Source: Blastopirellula retiformator (GTDB lineage Bacteria > Planctomycetota > Planctomycetia > Pirellulales > Pirellulaceae). Taken from it: 64,000 nt of DNA. The first letter of the stretch is position 1. Each line of letters begins with the position of its first letter. The translations under genes and the position numbers were made by a program. The notes below the pieces were generated by a model that saw only the letters and a list, made by a program, of their open reading frames with translations, was not told where the DNA came from and did not search any database. The stretch covers positions 361,781-425,780 of the forward strand of contig NZ_SJPF01000006.1 of NCBI RefSeq assembly GCF_007859755.1, written 5' to 3'. Below, piece after piece: positions 50,889 to 59,100 of the stretch.

Positions 50889-52489
50889 TGACAATTCCTG
50901 TCCCGCAAGAATGGATTCGTAGTTCCAACGATGAGCGCGCCGTCGACAATGGCTGCTGGTTCGATGAGAGCTCGGCCGAACGCGTACGTGAATTCTTTCT
51001 ACGCTTCCTGAAACACTCGAAAGGCCAATGGGCTGGTAAATCGTTTGAGCTGCTGGAGTGGCAATGGCAGGATGTCGTGGCTCCACTGTTCGGCTGGAAA
51101 CGAGCCGATGGCACTCGTCGGTTTCGCCGCGGTTATATCGAAGTGCCGAAGAAGAATGGCAAGAGTACGCTCTTCGCGGGCCTGAGTCTTTACCTTCTGA
51201 CCTGCGATGGCGAACCGGGCGCCGAGATCTACAGCGCCGCAGCCGATCGAGACCAGGCTTCGATCGTCTTCAACGAAGCGGCCAACATGGTCGATTACTC
51301 GCCCCACCTCGCCTCCCGACTAAAAGTGGTCCGCTCCACCAAACGGATCGTCGACCATCGCAGCCGCTCCGTCTATCGCGCCTTATCGGCCGAAGTGCCC
51401 ACCAAAGAAGGTCTCAACGCTCACGCTGTTCTCATGGACGAACTGCACGCCCAGAAATCGCGGGAACTATGGGACACGCTCCGTTACGCTGGCGCCTCTC
51501 GAAGGCAACCGCTCATGCTGGCGATCACCACCGCCGGGTACGACCGATTAAGCATCTGTTGGGAGCAGCACGAATACGCCCGGCAGGTGCTGGAGGGAAC
51601 TGTCGAGGACACCGCGTTCTTCCCCTACGTCTCCGCAGCTGAAATGGAAGACGACTGGACGAAGCCTGAGGTTTGGTCGCGTGCCAATCCAAGTTTTGGA
51701 ATCACGATCGACGCAGAACAGTTCGCGGAAGACTGCCGTGAGGCCCAAGAGTCGCCCGCCAAGGAAAACTCGTTTCGTCGCTATCGGCTTAACCAGTGGA
51801 CGCAGCAGGAATCGCGGTGGTTGAATTTGGAGAAGTGGGATGCCTGCGGTGACGCGCTCGCGGAGTTGGAAGGACAGCTTTGCTTTGCCGGGCTAGATCT
51901 TTCGTCCACGACGGATATTTCAGCATTGGTGCTCGTGTTCCCTGGCAACGAACAGTATGACGTTCTGCCGTTTTTCTGGGTGCCCGAGGATGGTGCTCGG
52001 CGACGTGAGAAACGAGATCATGCACCGTATATTCCCTGGATTCAGCAGAGGTACATCGATGCCTCTCCCGGCGAAGTGATTGATTACGAGCGGATTCGCG
52101 CTCGGATCAACGAACTCGGCCAACGATTCAAAATCGAGCAAATCGCCATCGACCGCTGGAACGCAACGCAGTTGGCCACGCAACTCGACGACGACGGGTT
52201 CGAGATCATCTCCTTTGGCCAGGGCTATGCCAGCATGTCGGCGCCAACCAAGAAGCTCGAGGAACTGGTACTGGCCCGAAAGCTACGACACGCGGGCAAT
52301 CCGGTGCTTCGCTGGATGGCCGGAAATGTCGCAATCGAGCAAGACGCCGCGGACAACTGGAAGCCGTCGAAGAAGAAGAGCCAGGAACGGATTGACGGGA
52401 TCGTGGCCTTGGTGATGGCGACGGATTTGGCGACTCGGCATATTGAACGGTATTGCATTTATGATGAGCCGGGTGGGTTGTTTTTGTAG
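50888..52489 (+). CDS. phage terminase large subunit
   Basis: A 533-residue packaging motor. The ATPase has Walker A PKKNGKS at residues 87-93 and Walker B VLMDELHA at 181-188; the C-terminal nuclease includes LCFAGLDLSSTTDISALVLV with acidic residues at about 312-325 and AIDRWNATQL further on. GTG at 50888 is the start, one base overlap with the small subunit. In a complete prophage a portal gene follows; here 650 non-coding bases and a host surface-protein gene follow, so packaging alone could only serve a satellite using another phage's capsid, or the prophage is truncated. Confidence 0.92.
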   Translation: MTIPVPQEWIRSSNDERAVDNGCWFDESSAERVREFFLRFLKHSKGQWAGKSFELLEWQWQDVVAPLFGWKRADGTRRFRRGYIEVPKKNGKSTLFAGLSLYLLTCDGEPGAEIYSAAADRDQASIVFNEAANMVDYSPHLASRLKVVRSTKRIVDHRSRSVYRALSAEVPTKEGLNAHAVLMDELHAQKSRELWDTLRYAGASRRQPLMLAITTAGYDRLSICWEQHEYARQVLEGTVEDTAFFPYVSAAEMEDDWTKPEVWSRANPSFGITIDAEQFAEDCREAQESPAKENSFRRYRLNQWTQQESRWLNLEKWDACGDALAELEGQLCFAGLDLSSTTDISALVLVFPGNEQYDVLPFFWVPEDGARRREKRDHAPYIPWIQQRYIDASPGEVIDYERIRARINELGQRFKIEQIAIDRWNATQLATQLDDDGFEIISFGQGYASMSAPTKKLEELVLARKLRHAGNPVLRWMAGNVAIEQDAADNWKPSKKKSQERIDGIVALVMATDLATRHIERYCIYDEPGGLFL

Positions 52490-53137
52490 ATAAGTCACGC
52501 CTTGCGAAAACCTCGGCTTAGTTGGCAGACCAATCCCATGCCATGAATATTGAACGCCGAGAAAAAGATAAGTTACCGGCGTCGCCGGAGTGAAGCTTGG
52601 CAAGAGCTGTGCCGAAAAAAGGTAGCGCAGTCTTTCCACCACCTTCCCTCAGGAGACAGTCCTCGTAGGCACGCCGATTGATCCAAGTGGCCGGCGATTG
52701 TGAAATTTCCAAACATCATTCGCGAAGTATCAGCCACGAAATCCCAGGAGACTCGGCTTCCGCTTGCCCGCTTCATCTTCGTGCATGATTCCAATGCTGC
52801 GTTCTTGAAACCCTATTTTCCCATCGTGTCCCGGTCCACTCGCGAAAAAGATCGCAGGAACGGCGAAGGACAGAGCCACTTTCGACAGCTTGGGAAGTGG
52901 AATTGCGACTGATTGCGTGTCGGCTTGTTGAACACGCGTGCTTACGAAACCGACTAATCGGGGCTTCTCGCGCACACTGAAAACTCGTGCAAATAGATCT
53001 TTCCTTTTTGCGCGTTTCTGCGGTTTACAGTGCAGTTTCCACTCCCGTAGACTGCCTCTTGCTGACTGGTCGCGTCCCCTATCAAGGGTTGTGATGGTCG
53101 ATTCTTGTTGCCTCCCCGATCTCCCCAGGATGATTCT
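52490..53137. other. non-coding gap at the right end of the element
   Basis: No frame here has a credible start, ribosome site and coding pattern. A minus-strand frame (KVALSFAVPAIFFASGPG and onward) is broken by stops and may be a gene remnant. This is where the right attachment site of the element should lie, but I see no repeat matching the left side. It also must hold the promoter of the RHS gene. Confidence 0.4.
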
Positions 53138-56100
53138 ATGTGGTTTGAAAATCTTTCTGCCTTCTCGTCAAGTCTTGGGAAAAAAACAAACCGCCGCAAC
53201 CGAAACAGAAAACGGAATCAACAAACGGTAGTTGTCCACGAAACACTGGAGTCGCGGGAATTGCTTGCGACGATGCGTTTTGCCGGCCTATTCGAATTTG
53301 AACAAACCGAAGGCGATTCGCTGTATGGATCCAGTCCATCTTATGTCACCAAGATAAATGGCTACACCAACGGACAGTACCTCTATTTTTCGCTCGGTGG
53401 AGACGCGTCTCCCGACGATATTGAGGCGATATACAGTTATAACACTTCACCGACCGATGATTACGAAGGAGGATACGACGAAGGATTAGGACTATTCTAT
53501 GTATTCTCGGCCTTTTCGAGGGAAGACTGGGTCATGGATATCCGAATCGACTTTGCAGACGATTCGATTCTTGAAGGGACGGAAACGCTAGAACTGACGA
53601 TCGTACAAGATCCCAATGACGCCAGTTCCTACTCAGTAGGCTCGAATGACACGATCACAGTCACCCTCTTTGACAACGAATACGTCGCATCGGAATCCAA
53701 TACGACGGATGCGTATCAAGTTGGATTTTCGGAAGACGTACCGATCGGAGGATGTAGTTGTCAGTACACGGCAACCATCTATCAAAGCGGCAAGATCGTT
53801 CTGTCTTTCGAGGTAGAAATTAATTCCGTAATGAATGGCAACGACACGTTGACCATTGATGGCGAGTTTGCAGGGAAATCGTTTACCGGAAGTAACTATT
53901 TTTCGAGAAAGCCGGACGATACGGAACCAGATACCCTTTTCTATTCTTTCGAATTTAGCCGGAGCGAATTGGGAGAGGATGATTTTGGGTTATTTGAAGC
54001 AACGCTAACTAGCTCCGGCGACCATATGGACGGGGGACCGAAGACGCTTTCAGGTTTCGTCTTTTTTGGGCCAGCAAATAGCGTCTCGGTTAGCCCAATC
54101 CCAAAACTAGAAGAAGGGGACGATGGCATCACGCTGGCCGCCGGCGAAACCGGCGACTACTACGCGGATGATGGCATCGGCGGCTACGAAACTGCCGCCG
54201 GCACCTTTTCTAGCCTGGCCGCTGTTTCCGGCGGTTACGAGATGACGACTAAGGACGGAGCCGTCTATACGTTCGATTCCGACGGTTACGCGCTGACCAA
54301 GACCGACACCAAGGGACGCGTCACTACCTATTCGTACATCACCTACGGCGACAAGAAGCTAATCTCGTCGATCGTTGAGCCGACAATTACATTTACTTTT
54401 TCTTATTCCGACGACAAGCTAACCAGCGCGTCAACATCCCTGGGTGATTGGGTTAGCTTGGCCTATTCTGGTGACCTGCTTTCCACAGTCACGCGTAGCG
54501 ATCCCGACGGCGCAGGACCGCTGTCGGCTCCTGTCACCACCTATTCGTACGATGGCAACGACCGCCTCACCTCGAAGACGGCCAACGGCCTCACGACCAC
54601 TTACACCTATGACTCGACGGGGCGGCTCGCCTCGGTTCAAACGCCAGATGGGGCTGACACGGGCTACGTATCTCCGCAGCAAGCGGCTGTCTCAGGCGGG
54701 TCAGCGATCGAAACGGTGACGGGCAACGACGGGATTTCGGTTCAACGCGCCTACGACAGTCGTCGAAACGTTACGCGAGAAATCGACGCCCTGGGGAATG
54801 CCACGATCTTTGAGCGAGACGCGAATGGCCTCTTGCTGAAGAAGATCCTGCCTGATCCCGATGGCGCCGGGCCGCTGGCCGCTCCGGTCTACGAATACAC
54901 CTACGACAGCCGCGGCAACAAGCTAACCGAAACGCTGCCGGACAAGTCGGTCCGCACCTGGATTTATCATTCCACCTGGAATCAGCCGATTCAGTACACC
55001 GACGCCAACGGCAACATCACACTCTATGAATACGACACGACTTACGAACTTCTCCTCTCGAAAACTTCGGTCATCGGCGAGATTGACGATTTGATCAATC
55101 AGGAAACGGACGATCTGACGACCAGCTACACCTACACTCCGGCGCCTACGCTTTCAACCGATGCGCCGATCAGCTTGATTGCGTCGATGACGGCGCCTGA
55201 TGGCATGCTGACGGAATACGAATACGACGAGGACGGCAACCGCACCAAGACGACCTACGCCGTCGGCACGGCGGACGAAGCCTACACGAGCGCCACATAC
55301 GACTCCAATGGCAGCATACTGACCGAGACTGACGAACTGGGCAACACGACGACCTACACCTACGACGATCTCAAACGTCGGCTATCGATCACGACCGCCG
55401 ATCCCGATGGCGCGGGCCCCCTATCGGTGACCGTCACCAGTTACACCTACAATGCAGCTGGGCTGATGGCGACGCAAAGCGTCAATGGTCGCACCACGAC
55501 CTACGAGTACGATTCCAAAGGGCGACTCGAGACCGTCACCGAAGAAGACCCAGACGATACCGGCCCGCTCACTGCCCCAGAAACCTCCTACACCTACGAT
55601 TCCGACGGCCGTGTTCTCACCACCACCGATCCCCTCGGCAACGTCACCACCAACGCCTACACCGACGACCTCCTGACTTCCGTCACGGGCCCCGACCCCG
55701 ACGATGCCGGGCCTCTTTTGGCGCCAGTTACGTCGTACACCTATGACGACAACGGTCAGATTCTCACGATCACCGATCCCCTGAATCGCGTCACCACCTA
55801 CGAGTACGACGACCTTGGCCGCCAAATCTCGGTCACTTATCCCGATCCCGATGGCGTCGGTACGCTGGTGTCGCTAACCGAAACGACGGAGTACGACCTC
55901 TTCGGCCGCGTATCCAGTCGAACGGATACCGCTGGCGTCACCACCAGCTACACCTACGATCACGAAGGAAACATGCTGACCGAGACGACCCCGCTCGGTA
56001 CGACGACCTACGCCTATGACGAGCTAAACCGTCAGATCGAAGTTGAAACGGCCGATCCGGATGACGCCGGACCGCTAGGCACGCTCGTCACGGTATATGC

Positions 56101-59100
56101 TTACAACGCCGCCGGCATGCTTGCTTCGGTGACCACTCCCAAGGGAACTACGAATTACGGCTACGACAATCGTCGCCGCCGCACCAGCGTCACCCAGGCC
56201 GATCCTGATGGTACGGGGCCGCTCACCGCCCCGGTCAGCTCGACAACCTACGACGACGCCGGCAATGTTTTGACCGAAACCGACGCCCTGGGGAACGTTA
56301 CCAGCTACCAGTACGACGCCCTGAACCGGGTGATTGAAATCACCTCGCCTGATCCGGATGGCGCCGGCGCACTGATGTCGCCAGTGACCAGCTACGAATA
56401 CGACGAGTTCGGTCAACTCGTCAGCATGACTGATCCGAACGGCGGCGTGACGACTTATGTCTACGACGACCTCGGCCGCAAAATCACAGAAATCTCGCCT
56501 GATCCGGACGACGCCGGCGCCCTCACTTCCCCCGAGGTTTCGTACGCCTACGACGCCAACGGTCAGTTGGTCAGCATGACTGATGAACTGGGGAACGTCA
56601 CCACTTACGAATACGACAACCTCGGGCGACAGATCACCGTCACCCTGCCTGACCCAGATGGCGTCGGCTCGGCGACCGCGCCCGTTACAACTTACAAATA
56701 TGACGCCGCCGGGCAATTGTCCAGCGTAACCGATCCGCTCGGCCGCAAGACAAGCTACACCTACGATGCTATGGGACGCACTCTGCTCGAAACGCTCCCC
56801 GATCCTGATGAAGGTGGGCCGCTCGTCGTGCCGTTCACGTCGTACACCTATGGCAGCGACGGTCGCCTGGCCAGCGTTACCGACACCGAGGGGCAGACCG
56901 TCAGCTACACCTATACTTCGTCAGGCCAGGTCGCCACGATGACCGACCCACGCGGCACAACCTTTTACTCCTACGACGCCATCGGTCGCCAACTGACCGT
57001 CACCGAACCCGACCCAGACGGCGCCGGACCGCTTTCGGCGCCTTCTACGACCTACATCTACGACAATGTCGGGAATATGGTTGGCGAGCAAACGCTGGAC
57101 GGGACCACCCGCTACGAATACGACAACCTCGGCCGCGTCACCAAAGTCACTCAGCCCAACCCCGATGGCCCAGATCCCGAAAGTATCGTGGCGCCAGCGA
57201 TCGAGGTGTATGAGTACTCGACCGACGAGGAAATTGAGAACGACGCCAGCACGTTCGACTTCGGCACGACGCCCGAAACGCGCACTCGCGTTCATTCCTT
57301 TGTCGTGGAAAACAGTGGCACTAGCCCGCTGGAACTGAGCTCCTTAAGCGTACCCTCCGGCTACACCTTGTTGCAAGATTTTCAGTCCACCACCTTGCAG
57401 CCTGGCGAACGGACAATCTTCAGTGTGCGTCTCGATTCGACATCCGCGGGAACCTTCTCGGGCGACATCACGTTTTCGACCAACGTCAACGGCAGTTCGA
57501 CCTTCGAAATTCCAGTTACCGGAACCGTTGTCGCGATTAGCAACGTCATCGTCGTCAATTCGACCCGCGATCTCGATGACAGCAATACCTCCGATGGAGT
57601 CGCTTGGACTGGCTATACGAACTCGGAAGGAGAGAATGAAGTTACGCTTCGCGCCGCACTGGCTCAAGCGTACGCATCGCCAGGAATTGATCAAATTTTG
57701 TTCGACATTCCGACGACCGAGACAGGCTGGAATGGCGATTGGTTTGTGATCGAAGTTGCTCAGGGGTTGACGCAGCTTGGCAGTGCACTGCTCTTGTCTG
57801 GCAGTGATGGGACCTTAATCCGGGCTGATTCTCAGCCAGGCTATGCTGGTAGCCCGCTTATCGAGCTGCGCGCGACCAATTCCGGTTATCATGGCATCCA
57901 CGTCGGGGCAAGTGGAGGATACAGCGAGATTCGCGGTCTGTCGATTACTGGCTTTAGTGGCGCCGGAATAAATGTCGGAGTCTCAAATACCCACATCGCT
58001 GGCAACTACATCGGAGTTCGTCCTGATGGTACTGCGGCTGGCGACCAAGAGTATGGCATTTTCGTCGCCGATGCATCCTATTCCACCATCGGCGTTGATG
58101 GAGACGGGATCAACGACGATATTGAACGAAATGTGATTGTCAGCAGTAAATACGATGGCATTCGTTTGGAAGGTGTCTACGGAACAGCCAACCACCATGT
58201 CATTGCCGGAAACTATATTGGCATTGATCCGACTGGCGCGTCAGCCATGGCGAACAATTATGGTATTGAAATCGTCAACGCGTCGACGTTTAACCTGATT
58301 GGCACCAATGGGGATGGCATCAACGATGTTCTGGAGCGAAACGTCATTTCCGGGAACACCAAGTCAGGAATCCGCGCCTACAATAATTGGGGAGACGGCG
58401 GCCTGAACCAGATCTCTGGGAACTATATCGGCACCGATGCGACTGGCATGACGGCGGTTGCCAATCAGGAGGGCGGTATCCTTCAGTCAAATGGCTCGAC
58501 GCATCCGATCATCCTGGGCACGGATGGCGATCAAATTGGTGACGACGTAGAGGGCAACCTCATCTCCGGCAACCTGCAATCAGGCGTCACCATCGGGAAT
58601 ATCCCCAACAATATCGTTAGCGGCAACCTAGTCGGCCTCGCCTCCGACGGGGTAACGGCGTTGGGAAATCAGTCCCATGGAATTTACGTACTCGCCGCCT
58701 CCAACGGCAATCAGATTGGCTCGAACGGTGATGGCTGGTCGGACGAATACGAAGGCAATATCGTCGCCCACAATGGCGGTATTGGCATTAATATCAGCCA
58801 GCAAAGTAACTACAGCTACGAGAACTCGGTTCGCAGGAATTTAGCCTACGACAACACAGGCCTCAACATCGGCGTGCATTCGTGGGCTGGCCAATATTCG
58901 AACGACGCTGGCGATGGCGATGGCGGCACGAATTACATGCAAAACTACCCGGTTATTACGCTTGCGACCGAGACCGCCGTTTCTGGAACGCTGAACAGTA
59001 ATCCCAACGAAACGTTCACCATCGATTTCTATGGCAGCAGCGACCGGGACGCCAACGACCTGGCAGTCGCCCGGACCTATCTGGGCACGATCACGGTGAC

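Larger units (their letters stand above)
38814..52489. mobile_element. phage-like integrative element with terminase but no virion genes
   Basis: The segment holds a serine recombinase with its partner genes, HTH and sigma-like regulators, a primase-helicase with an iteron array, a ParB-MTase, an HNH endonuclease and both terminase subunits. Portal, protease, capsid and tail genes are missing. I cannot see attachment-site repeats, so the ends given are just the outermost element-type genes; the defence operon to the left may belong to the same island. Confidence 0.6.

Noticed and set aside
52490..52975. Minus-strand frames with hydrophobic and conserved-looking patches
   Set aside because: They are short, broken by stops and have no start signal; at best a decayed gene.
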